From an uncultured Saprospiraceae bacterium (GTDB lineage: Bacteria; Bacteroidota; Bacteroidia; Chitinophagales; Saprospiraceae): a stretch of 64,000 nucleotides of DNA. The stretch lies in assembly GCA_937926205.1 (NCBI GenBank), contig CALEYL010000072.1, positions 1 through 64,000 of the forward strand. The letters are read 5' to 3'. The position numbers and the translations under genes were made by a program. Positions 33,998-42,209 of the stretch are shown piece after piece. How positions within the stretch are numbered: the stretch's first letter is position 1; every line of letters begins with the position of its first letter. The notes under the pieces were generated by a model. It was given only the letters and a program-made list of their open reading frames with translations, made no database searches and was not told the origin of the DNA.

Positions 33998-35970
33998 TTT
34001 TTCTTAACCAGACTTTCCAGTACTTTATCGTTTACTTTCACTTTGTACGTACTTTTCAGTTCATCTACCCACTGGCGTTCCAGACTGTCCTGATAATCAG
34101 CAACGACGTAGCCACGGGCTTCTGCAAGCGTTTTTTCAGCCGGCGGAAGAATCTCTTCTATTTTGTAGAAACGAATCGTTTTGGTACGCGTATTCTCATC
34201 TACCGGCCCCAAAACTCCGGGTTTCCACTCAATGCCTTTCAACTCCTGGCTTTTCCCTTTTTCAAACGACCGCGACTCTACGTTCACCAGAATTTTTTCT
34301 TCGGTGTTGAATTTTGATTTTACCTCATCCGCGGTGTGCGTTTTAGCGTACTCCCTGATGGCGTCTACCTGGTCTTTGTTTTCAATGCTGATGCGGTAAA
34401 CGCTGGATACAGCGCGTTCATCCCAGCGATATTTGCCTTTGATCGTTTCAAAAAACTTCGCAAGTCCAACGCTGTCCTCAGATGCTTTATCCCAAACGAG
34501 CACTTTTGTCGCTTCAAACAACAGAATACCTTCTTCGTATTCGCGCATCAAAGATTTGAAATCCGGATACTTATCTTCCAGTTGCATTTCTTCGTATTTC
34601 ATGCACTGCTCCGTTACAAATTCCTGATAAAGTGCCCGTGCAGCTTTATCCAGGTCGCCTGTTTTTGCCTGACGAACCCGGGTTGCTCCGGCACGTCCCA
34701 GAAAATCGGTAAAGTCGCCCAAAGTTGCTTTGAAATCCTTGCCAAGCTTGAACAACAGTTCATTCGACTTCACTTCAGGGGCTTTCCATTTAAAGGTCAG
34801 GAAAGAATCTGCCAGGGTAGCAATGAAATTGTCCAATGGCTGAGCATATTCGGTAAACTTCGCATCGCGTTTGATGCGCTCCAGCATGGCTGCTTTTGCC
34901 TGCTCGAAACGGCCATCCTTTCGAATGGCATTATCTAAACGACTCTTTTCTGTGCTGTATGGTTGTATGTCTTTTTTACTGATGCGCTTGATGATGTGCC
35001 AGCCTACGCTGCTTTCAAAAGGCATGCTGTATTCGCCGTCTTTTTTCAAACCAAATGCAGTATCTTCAAAACTGCGTTCATAACGGCTGATGCCGATGAA
35101 CCCGACATAACCGTTGCGTTGAGCAGTAGGCGCATCTTCTGAAAGCGCCATGGCCATTTTGTCAAAATCGCCGCCGGTTTTCAACACCTGATAAATGCTG
35201 TCGATCCGGTTTTTGGCGATGGCACGGTCATTTTCAGTTTTGCGGATCAGGATATGGGCAACTTCAACTTCGCCCCGGGCTGGGCGGCGGGAATTCACCT
35301 TAATAATATGGTAGCCTGCGTTGCTGCGCAAAGGATTTGAAATTTTGCCTTCAGGCAGGGTGTAAGCAGCTTTTTCCAGTTCGTATAACCCGGATGGAAA
35401 TACAGCTGTTATAAATCCTATATTGCCGCCATTGCGGGCCGCCGACTTATCGTCCGACATTTCACGGGCAACGACTTCAAAAGGCTCTTTTCCTTCCAGT
35501 TTCTTTTTAACATCAAGCGCTTTTTGGTAAGCAGCCAGCGTATCTGCAGGCGTCGCATCCGGCTTCACGGCAATAAGTACATGGCTGATGTCGACATCCT
35601 GCTTGATGTGTTCGTATGCTTCCAGCAGCAGTTTTTCAGTTACAGCTTTGTCAATCAGGTAGGAATCGGCGAGTTGCCGGCGGTAGCCATTCAGTTCTTC
35701 TTTCAGTTGGGCCACCGTATCGAGGCGCATGTCCTTGGCCTTCTGAACTTTCAACTTAAACTTGGTGTACAAGTCTAAGTATTCGTCCAGCGATTTTTTG
35801 GAAAAATCCGCGTTCTTGCCGTTGGTTTTGCTGTAGATGTACGTAAATTCAGAAACCTGAACCGGCGTATTTTCTACAGTGAAAAGTACGGGATCGTTAG
35901 TGGATTGTGCGGCTGCCGTGAAGGCAAATAGCAGTATTGCTACGGCGCACATCATTACTTTACTCATCAT
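33994..35970 (-). CDS. Periplasmic peptidyl-prolyl isomerase with two parvulin domains
   Basis: A 658-residue secreted foldase. The signal peptide is MMSKVMMCAVAILLFAFTAA. The SurA-like helical segment (YLDLYTKFKLKVQKAKDMRL) leads to two PPIC domains at about 125-225 (NGGNIGFITAVFPSGLYELE) and 235-335 (NGYVGFIGISRYERSFED). The remaining 300 residues contain further helices and the FYKIEEILPPAEKTLAEARG motif found before the C-terminus of PpiD-type proteins. It is the first gene of the three-gene unit and has a minus-7 box and a leader hairpin upstream. Confidence 0.9.
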   Translation of the reverse strand: MMSKVMMCAVAILLFAFTAAAQSTNDPVLFTVENTPVQVSEFTYIYSKTNGKNADFSKKSLDEYLDLYTKFKLKVQKAKDMRLDTVAQLKEELNGYRRQLADSYLIDKAVTEKLLLEAYEHIKQDVDISHVLIAVKPDATPADTLAAYQKALDVKKKLEGKEPFEVVAREMSDDKSAARNGGNIGFITAVFPSGLYELEKAAYTLPEGKISNPLRSNAGYHIIKVNSRRPARGEVEVAHILIRKTENDRAIAKNRIDSIYQVLKTGGDFDKMAMALSEDAPTAQRNGYVGFIGISRYERSFEDTAFGLKKDGEYSMPFESSVGWHIIKRISKKDIQPYSTEKSRLDNAIRKDGRFEQAKAAMLERIKRDAKFTEYAQPLDNFIATLADSFLTFKWKAPEVKSNELLFKLGKDFKATLGDFTDFLGRAGATRVRQAKTGDLDKAARALYQEFVTEQCMKYEEMQLEDKYPDFKSLMREYEEGILLFEATKVLVWDKASEDSVGLAKFFETIKGKYRWDERAVSSVYRISIENKDQVDAIREYAKTHTADEVKSKFNTEEKILVNVESRSFEKGKSQELKGIEWKPGVLGPVDENTRTKTIRFYKIEEILPPAEKTLAEARGYVVADYQDSLERQWVDELKSTYKVKVNDKVLESLVKKK

Positions 35971-36014
35971 TGCGATTCTGTTTTATGTTTCGCCTACGTT
36001 TATGAAAGAACTTG

Positions 36015-36049
36015 GTTGCCCAAGTGGGCAAAAAAACGCCGCAAAATTA
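36015..36049 (-). promoter_or_regulatory. Minus-7 box and leader hairpin of the folding-factor operon
   Basis: On the minus strand TAATTTTG (36049-36042) fits the TAnnTTTG consensus. About 12 bp further the leader contains TTGCCCA-CT-TGGGCAA (36030-36015), a tight 7-bp hairpin near the predicted 5-prime end of the mRNA, where it could stabilise or regulate it. Confidence 0.45.
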
Positions 36050-36059
36050 GTAAATATTT

Positions 36060-36530
36060 GACAGCGAGCCTTGAATAATTCCAATAAGGTCTTCTTGCGT
36101 CATCCAGACAACATCCCAATCTGAAGTTTTATATTCCACAACGCCTGTGGATAAGTAGCGCAAAAATGCCCCTGTATTCCACACCCATCAAGATGTACCC
36201 ACTCGGCCCTGTGTTGGTAAAAGTGGATAACTTTGAAAAGTGTGGAATACGCCAAATCTTTTAACACCTGACCTCTGTTTTTCCACGCAAGCTTTTGAAA
36301 AAGTTATCCTGTTTAAAACATATTGACACGATGTAGAAAAGTGTACAATCTCTTGAAACCGACTTGTTTGATGTGTTAATTGGATGTGGACAACAGTAAA
36401 GCTCATCTTAACATTGAATTAACCTACACTTAACGTAAAATATTTCTCTACATATCAACACCCCTAATAATAGCCTTTGTTTTTTAAATAATTTTTAATG
36501 ATTACAAATACTATAGTCTGTAAGTGTGGA
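36060..36530. other. AT-rich intergenic region with DnaA-box-like sites
   Basis: About 470 bp with no gene. It contains one exact TGTGGATAA (36146-36154) and near matches at 36222-36230, 36385-36393 and 36525-36533, plus several TATTCCACA-like 9-mers. The right part (36410-36520) is very AT-rich. Two more exact copies lie at 37347-37355, inside ctaA, and at 37679-37687, just after it. A replication origin is possible but unproven. Confidence 0.4.
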
Positions 36531-36603
36531 AAACAAAAGTAAAACCACCTTTGACTTACTTTTGTTATGCTGGACTAATCTAAGTACACAATTGAAAAAG
36601 GAC

Positions 36604-37668
36604 ATGCAAACATCTGCTGACATGCAACGCTATCCAAAAGCGCTGAAAATTTGGCTCATTGTCGGATTAGTGATGGTTTTCGGACAAGTCGTCATTGGAG
36701 GCATTACCCGGCTAACTGGATCCGGCCTTTCTATTACCAAATGGGAAATCGTAACCGGTAGCTTACCGCCAATGAATGATGCGGCCTGGAATGAAGCATT
36801 CGATTTGTACAAAGAGACGCCGCAATACCACAAGATCAACAAGGGAATGAGCCTGTCGGAGTTTAAGTTCATTTACTTCTGGGAATATTTCCACCGGCTT
36901 TGGGCGCGTCTGATGGGCTTTGTATTCGCTATTCCATTTTTTATCTTCTGGCGAAAAGGCTGGATCGACCGTATCCTGATGCGGCGCCTTATCGGTGTTA
37001 TTGCCCTGGCTGCGCTTGCGGCATCTTTTGGCTGGATCATGGTGAAAAGCGGCCTGGAAAACCGCCCCTGGGTGAATGCCTATAAATTGACGCTCCACTT
37101 GTCTATCGGACTCTCGCTTTACGGCTATCTTTTTTGGACAACTTTAGGCACTTTTTTCCCGAACCGCGGCCTGATTCGGAACCATAATGTTAATAAGTGG
37201 GCAAAAATAATGACCATTGTCCTGGCTGTACAGATTGTCCTTGGAGGCATAATGTCGGGCATGAAAGCGGGGCTATTTTTCCCGACTTGGCCGGATATGA
37301 ACGGCGCATTCATCCCTTCGCTTTTATTCGATGTTTCGCAATGGAATGTGGATAACTTTGTGCATTACGATACTACTCCTTTTATGTCTGCACTGGTTCA
37401 GGTATTGCACCGAATGACCGCTTATGCATTGACTATCATCGTATTGATTTATGTGGTTAAAGCGAAAAAAATTTCCACAATCAAGGTTTTCAACACCTGG
37501 CTTTATTTGTTGATAACCTGTCTTTGTGTACAGATAACACTGGGAATTCTGACTGTGCTGAACTGTGTTGGTTATGTTCCGGTCGGATTGGGAGTGTTGC
37601 ATCAGGCTGGGGCGCTGTTATTGTTGACGACAGCTTTGTTTCAAAATTATGCAGTTTTGAGAAAGTGA
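36604..37668 (+). CDS. ctaA: Heme A synthase (COX15/CtaA family)
   Basis: The membrane enzyme oxidises heme O to heme A for cytochrome oxidase. I choose the ATG at 36604 (354 aa); a GTG at 36526 and an ATG at 36622 are alternatives. Eight membrane segments are predicted. The family motifs are IGGITRLTGSGLSITKWEIV, the heme-ligand His in WEYFHRLWARLMGF, KLTLHLSIGLSLYG, and LVQVLHRMTAYALT with LGVLHQAGALLLL in the second half. It stands alone, divergent from the folding factors. Confidence 0.92.
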   Translation: MQTSADMQRYPKALKIWLIVGLVMVFGQVVIGGITRLTGSGLSITKWEIVTGSLPPMNDAAWNEAFDLYKETPQYHKINKGMSLSEFKFIYFWEYFHRLWARLMGFVFAIPFFIFWRKGWIDRILMRRLIGVIALAALAASFGWIMVKSGLENRPWVNAYKLTLHLSIGLSLYGYLFWTTLGTFFPNRGLIRNHNVNKWAKIMTIVLAVQIVLGGIMSGMKAGLFFPTWPDMNGAFIPSLLFDVSQWNVDNFVHYDTTPFMSALVQVLHRMTAYALTIIVLIYVVKAKKISTIKVFNTWLYLLITCLCVQITLGILTVLNCVGYVPVGLGVLHQAGALLLLTTALFQNYAVLRK

Positions 37669-37712
37669 ATTCCACAAATGTGGATAACAGTGTGGAGAAT
37701 GGTAGTGATCCA

Positions 37713-38402
37713 TTACTCCCGTTCGCCCAGGAGTCGATCCATGTCCCGTATCAATAACCTGCTCCGATTAAAAGTCAGGATGTTTTTATTGCGCAGATCA
37801 TTGAGGACAGTGGTCACAGTCTGGCGGGAGGTTGCTGTAAGGTTGGCAATTTCCTGATGGGTCATAAAGCGGCGGACCAGGGTTTCATAGCCCACGCGTT
37901 GTCCGCGGGTCATGCCCAGTTCGTGTAAAAATTCGATGACCCGGGTACGGGAATCTTTAAATACCAAAGACTCTAAGCGTTTTTCCATTTCCACGACCCG
38001 GGAGCCAAAGATTTTCATCAAAAATAGCCAGAGACCGGAGTAGTCCCGCATTAGAGATTGCATGTCCGCTGTGGTAAGTACACAGACTTCTACCGGTTCC
38101 GTGGCGTAAGCAAAATCACGGCGCTTGTCTTCGCCAATCAGGGCCAACTCGCCAAATACTTCGCCGGCAACCAGTAATGCTTTTGTTATTTCTTTACCGG
38201 CATCTCCATAGTTGCCGATCTTTACCTGTCCCTCTGTGATAAAATAGATTTTATCGGAGTCTTCCTGCGGCAGATAGATGTATTCTCCTTTTTTATACTT
38301 CCGGTGCAGCTTGCTGTTGAGATGTCCCGCGCCTATTTTTTTAGGGCAAAAAATACCCTTGACATCAATGTTTTCCAGATACCAAAGCGATTGCTTGTCC
38401 AT
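37713..38402 (-). CDS. Crp/Fnr-family transcriptional regulator
   Basis: A 229-residue regulator using the ATG at 38402 (a TTG at 38420 would add six residues). The N-terminal cyclic-nucleotide-binding fold covers about 20-135 (KKGEYIYLPQEDSDKIYFIT, AGEVFGELALIGEDKRRDFA). The C-terminal winged helix has HQEIANLTATSRQTVTTVLN. No Fe-S cysteine cluster of the Fnr type is seen, so the effector could be a nucleotide or none. The gene converges with ctaA and follows dnaX by 61 bp. Confidence 0.9.
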   Translation of the reverse strand: MDKQSLWYLENIDVKGIFCPKKIGAGHLNSKLHRKYKKGEYIYLPQEDSDKIYFITEGQVKIGNYGDAGKEITKALLVAGEVFGELALIGEDKRRDFAYATEPVEVCVLTTADMQSLMRDYSGLWLFLMKIFGSRVVEMEKRLESLVFKDSRTRVIEFLHELGMTRGQRVGYETLVRRFMTHQEIANLTATSRQTVTTVLNDLRNKNILTFNRSRLLIRDMDRLLGERE

Positions 38403-38463
38403 AAAATCATTAATTTTCAATTCTACTTATGCCAAACGCCGGGTAAAGGTTCTGGGTTGAAGT

Positions 38464-40218
38464 TCATTCGTCCGGGTGCAGACTGAATCGTTTTTGAAAC
38501 TCTGTAATGACCGGATTTTCTTCCCGCATTTTGATGTATTTTTCCTGAGCGTTCAACGGGCGTTGTTTCACCGGCGCTTCGGGGGCGAGCGATTTTTCCA
38601 CGACGACATAGAGCATCAGGCCGGGTGCGCGCAGTTCTTTGCGCAGGAATTCCATTAATGGTGTTTCCTGGCGGATGGTATTTTCAGCTAAAGGAGAACC
38701 AACGGTAACGGTTAGCTCGAGGCCTGATACCTGCCATTCAACAGGTCGCATCAGGCCTTTCATGGCCTCTTTGGCAAACTCATCCACGTAGCGATGCCAT
38801 GCCGCTTTTGCCGCTTCGAGGTCGAGTTCACCTGTGTGAATTTCTGGCGCGTCTTCTTTCTTAACTTCTGCCAACATGTTTTCCATGCTCATGAGTTTGG
38901 GCATGGCAGCATATTTATCGGAACCGGAAACCGGCATGGATGCAGCCGGTTTATCCGCAGTTGCAGCGTCATCCGGCGCTACGCTTGGAGGTGAATTCTC
39001 CGAAGAAGAGGCATCGCTGATCAATTCCGGCTGAGGCGGCAAAGGAGCGGCTACGGGCTGTGGGTCAGGCTTTTTTTTTTCGCTTTCCGGAGCATTGGCC
39101 TCCGGCGTATTGGACATCTGAATGGCCCGGTTGATATAAGTCATTTTAATGAGCGCAATCTCAACGTGGAGGCGCTTGTTGCGCGCCATTTTGAATTCGA
39201 TGTCGCAATCGTTGGCGATGTTCATCGCTGTGAGCGCAAAACTGATGGGCATCAGCGTTGCCTGCTTGCGATAGCGTTCCCGAACATCTTCGCTTACTTC
39301 CAGCAAGGGCAGCGTTTGCTCGTCTTTGCAAACCATCAAATTGCGCAGGTGCTCCGACAATCCGTTGATGAAAATATCCGCGTCGAAGCCTTTTTTCAAA
39401 ACTTCATCAAACAGCAGCATGATCCGGGGGGCATCCTCCAGCATAAGAGCGTCTGTGACCTGGAAAAAATAATCGTAATCGAGGATGTTCAGGTTGCTGA
39501 TGACATCGTCGTACAATACCTTTTTGCCTGAAAAAGAGACGATCCTGTCGAAGATCGAAAGCGCATCGCGCAAAGCGCCGTCAGATTTCTGGGCAATGAT
39601 GTGCAGGGCACTGTCGTCGGCCTGGATGCCTTCCTCCTTGCAAATCGCCTGCAGGTGCTGTACCGTATCGTTGACCTGTATGCGGCGGAAATCGTAGATC
39701 TGGCAACGCGACAGGATGGTGGGGATGATCTTTTGCTTTTCCGTCGTAGCCAGAATAAAGATGGCATAAGGCGGCGGCTCCTCCAGCGTTTTGAGGAAAG
39801 CATTAAAAGCCTGCTGCGAGAGCATGTGCACCTCGTCTATGATGAAGATTTTGTATTTCCCCTGTTGTGGTTGAAAACGAACCTGTTCGATCAGGGCCCG
39901 GATGTGCTCTACGCTGTTGTTGGATGCTGCGTCCAGTTCTGTGATGTTGAAAGACGCATTTTCGTTGAAAGCCCGGCAGCTGTCGCATTCATTGCAGGGT
40001 TCGAAATCAGCAGTGACCTGCTTGCAGTTGAGCACTTTGGCAAGAATGCGCGCACAGGTCGTTTTTCCGACGCCGCGGGGACCGCAAAAGAGAAATGCAT
40101 GAGCCAGGTGATCGTTTTTCAACGCGTTTTTCAACGTATGGGAAACGTGCTCCTGACCTACAACATCCTCAAATCGAACGGGACGGTACTTGCGTGCAGA
40201 TACGACAAAAGTGCTCAT
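38464..40218 (-). CDS. dnaX: DNA polymerase III subunit gamma/tau
   Basis: The clamp-loader ATPase of the replicase. The 584-residue protein starts at the ATG at 40218; a TTG lies one codon before. Walker A is GPRGVGKTTCARILAK near residue 45, the zinc knuckle is formed by Cys residues in PCNECDSC, and the sensor and arginine-finger regions include LEEPPPYAIFILATTE and ILSRCQIYDFRR. After about residue 370 there is a Pro/Ala/Ser-rich linker, then a C-terminal domain (SGLELTVTVGSPLAENTIR) that should contact the polymerase. No internal slippery poly-A site for making gamma was checked in detail. Confidence 0.95.
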   Translation of the reverse strand: MSTFVVSARKYRPVRFEDVVGQEHVSHTLKNALKNDHLAHAFLFCGPRGVGKTTCARILAKVLNCKQVTADFEPCNECDSCRAFNENASFNITELDAASNNSVEHIRALIEQVRFQPQQGKYKIFIIDEVHMLSQQAFNAFLKTLEEPPPYAIFILATTEKQKIIPTILSRCQIYDFRRIQVNDTVQHLQAICKEEGIQADDSALHIIAQKSDGALRDALSIFDRIVSFSGKKVLYDDVISNLNILDYDYFFQVTDALMLEDAPRIMLLFDEVLKKGFDADIFINGLSEHLRNLMVCKDEQTLPLLEVSEDVRERYRKQATLMPISFALTAMNIANDCDIEFKMARNKRLHVEIALIKMTYINRAIQMSNTPEANAPESEKKKPDPQPVAAPLPPQPELISDASSSENSPPSVAPDDAATADKPAASMPVSGSDKYAAMPKLMSMENMLAEVKKEDAPEIHTGELDLEAAKAAWHRYVDEFAKEAMKGLMRPVEWQVSGLELTVTVGSPLAENTIRQETPLMEFLRKELRAPGLMLYVVVEKSLAPEAPVKQRPLNAQEKYIKMREENPVITEFQKRFSLHPDE

Positions 40219-40231
40219 CAAAAAATTTTTC

Positions 40232-40239
40232 CAAAGTTA
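40232..40239 (-). promoter_or_regulatory. Minus-7 box TAACTTTG for dnaX
   Basis: On the minus strand TAACTTTG matches TAnnTTTG and ends 13 bp before the ATG at 40218. Confidence 0.45.
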
Positions 40240-40301
40240 CAAAGTTTGACTAAGACAGGAGGTATTAAAATCTCAGGCTTTACGCAACTAAAAGAAATCT
40301 T

Positions 40302-40338
40302 ACTTAGTTTTGTTTTTAAACTAAGTCATTTAACTTTG
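40302..40338 (+). promoter_or_regulatory. nadE promoter with overlapping palindrome
   Basis: TTTG (40309-40312), 18 bp, then TAACTTTG (40331-40338) fits the Bacteroidota minus-33/minus-7 pattern, 25 bp before the nadE ATG. A 9-bp perfect palindrome (ACTTAGTTT at 40302-40310 with 40318-40326) covers the minus-33 element, so a regulator bound there would block transcription. Confidence 0.5.
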
Positions 40339-40363
40339 TCCCATAAATTGTAAAAGCGAAAAC

Positions 40364-42001
40364 ATGAAAATCGCAGTCGCACAAATCAATGTTCACATTG
40401 GCAACTTTGAAGGTAACCTGGAAATCATGCTGAAAGCTGTGGCTGAAGCCAAATCTCAGAGCGCCGACATCATCTGCTTTCCCGAACTCGCCACTTGCGG
40501 TTACCCGTCCCGCGATTTTCTGGAATTCAATGATTTCATCCGGCAATCGGAAGAAACGGTGACGAAATTAGCTTCGGCAGCGCAGGGAATCGCCATCGTA
40601 GTAGGGTCACCGACAGTCAACCCAAAAATTGAAGGCAAGGACCTGTTCAATTCGGCGTATTTTCTTGCCGATGGAGCGGTGCTGCACGTGCAACACAAAG
40701 CCTTGCTGCCGACGTACGACGTTTTCGATGAGTACCGCTACTTTGAACCGGCAACGGAATTCAAAGTTCTGGAATATAAAGGCCGGCGCATAGCCCTGTC
40801 CATCTGCGAAGATATCTGGAATCTGGGCAACGAAAACCCGCTCTACACGGTTTGCCCGATGGATGAAATGATGCCACAAAAACCGGATCTGATCCTCAAT
40901 ATTTCGGCTTCGCCATTTAGTTATGACCATGCAGCTGAACGCATCCACGTCATGAAGGCCAATGTGCAGCGCTATGGCATTCCGATGTTTTATGTCAACC
41001 ACTGCGGAGCGCACACCGAACTCATTTTTGACGGTGGCTCGGTCGTCATGTCGCCTAATGGCAAAGTGTATGACGAGATGCCTTATTTTGAGCAATGTTT
41101 GCGCGTCTATGAATTGGACGACGTACTGAAGGGCGAGCGCGAAGTTCGCCAAACGGCCACCAAGATGGACACCATCCACGATGCCCTGGTCGTGGGACTG
41201 CGCGATTATTTTCACAAACTGGGTTTGCACGAGGCTATCCTGGGGCTTTCCGGCGGCATTGATTCTGCCGTAACGGCCGTGCTGGCAGTTCGTGCGCTGG
41301 GGGCATCTAATGTACGGGTACTGCTGTTGCCATCGCAGTTCTCTTCCGATCATTCGGTCAATGATGCCCGCGATTTGGCGGAGAACCTTGGAATCCAATA
41401 CGACATCATACCCCTGCAATCCATTTATGAAAGTTATATGGCGGTTTTATCCCCGCATTTTTTGGGCAAACCTTTCAATGTAACGGAAGAGAACATCCAG
41501 GCCCGCATCCGGGGGATGTTGCTGATGGCTTTTTCCAATAAATTTGGGAGTATCCTGCTCAATACCTCCAACAAAAGTGAAATGGCGGTAGGCTATGGCA
41601 CCCTTTACGGCGACATGTGCGGCGGACTTTCCGTACTGGGCGATGTCTATAAAACAGAAGTCTTTGAGCTCGCTCGCTACATCAATAAAGATGGTTTGGT
41701 CATTCCGGAGAACACGATTACCAAGCCACCGAGCGCAGAGCTTCGCCCAGGTCAGAAAGACAGCGACAGCCTGCCGGATTACGATATCCTCGATACCATT
41801 CTTTACCAATACATCGAAAAACGGCAGGGGCCGGAAGAAATCATCGCTCAGGGGTACGACCGCACCCTTGTTCATCGGATTTTGCGTTTGGTGAACATCA
41901 ATGAGTTCAAACGCCATCAAACCGCCCCGGTTCTGCGGATTTCCGGCAAGGCATTTGGCGTTGGGCGAAGGATGCCGATTGTGGGGAAATATCTTTCGTA
42001 G
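40364..42001 (+). CDS. nadE: Glutamine-dependent NAD+ synthetase
   Basis: The last step of NAD+ synthesis, amidating deamido-NAD+ with glutamine nitrogen. The 545-residue protein has an N-terminal nitrilase-type glutaminase with the Glu-Lys-Cys triad (CFPELATCGY, QHKALLPTYDVFDEYRYFE, LSICEDIW) and a C-terminal synthetase domain with the ATP loop LGLSGGIDSAVTAV. The end (GRRMPIVGKYLS) is complete. The final 73 bp before the stop are present a second time at 48615-48687, 6.69 kb downstream. Confidence 0.97.
   Translation: MKIAVAQINVHIGNFEGNLEIMLKAVAEAKSQSADIICFPELATCGYPSRDFLEFNDFIRQSEETVTKLASAAQGIAIVVGSPTVNPKIEGKDLFNSAYFLADGAVLHVQHKALLPTYDVFDEYRYFEPATEFKVLEYKGRRIALSICEDIWNLGNENPLYTVCPMDEMMPQKPDLILNISASPFSYDHAAERIHVMKANVQRYGIPMFYVNHCGAHTELIFDGGSVVMSPNGKVYDEMPYFEQCLRVYELDDVLKGEREVRQTATKMDTIHDALVVGLRDYFHKLGLHEAILGLSGGIDSAVTAVLAVRALGASNVRVLLLPSQFSSDHSVNDARDLAENLGIQYDIIPLQSIYESYMAVLSPHFLGKPFNVTEENIQARIRGMLLMAFSNKFGSILLNTSNKSEMAVGYGTLYGDMCGGLSVLGDVYKTEVFELARYINKDGLVIPENTITKPPSAELRPGQKDSDSLPDYDILDTILYQYIEKRQGPEEIIAQGYDRTLVHRILRLVNINEFKRHQTAPVLRISGKAFGVGRRMPIVGKYLS
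41927..41999 (+). repeat. Left copy of the 73-bp direct repeat (end of nadE)
   Basis: This stretch encodes the last 24 residues of NadE and is identical over 73 bp to 48615-48687. It bounds the HTCS-2 island on the left. The sequences diverge immediately on both sides; this copy ends in TAG, the right copy in TGA. Confidence 0.9.
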
Positions 42002-42175
42002 TTTTTGTTATTCAGGAAGTCTGATTTTTGCCCCCAGGGGTGCTGCACAGCAAGCAAACCGTTTTGTGCCAAGAGCCATTGCGATTGCCGGGTAGATTAA
42101 GTATTTTCATGGATTGCTGATAATATTGGGTAAAGGTTGGGTGGAAAAGTGGATCGGCCAAATGCAATTTTTCCC

Positions 42176-42183
42176 TAATTTTG
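42176..42183 (+). promoter_or_regulatory. Minus-7 box TAATTTTG for HTCS-2
   Basis: TAATTTTG fits TAnnTTTG and ends 26 bp before the chosen ATG at 42210, which supports that start over an upstream TTG. The rest of 42002-42209 is without recognisable genes. Confidence 0.45.
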
Positions 42184-42209
42184 GATCAGTTTACTATGCA
42201 AACATACGA

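Noticed and set aside
40607..41419. 270-codon frame antisense to nadE
   Set aside because: Shadow of nadE, whose glutaminase and synthetase motifs are intact on the plus strand.
42002..42209. Possible integrase or transposase remnant at the left edge of the island
   Set aside because: No frame in this stretch resembles such a protein, and no inverted ends were found.
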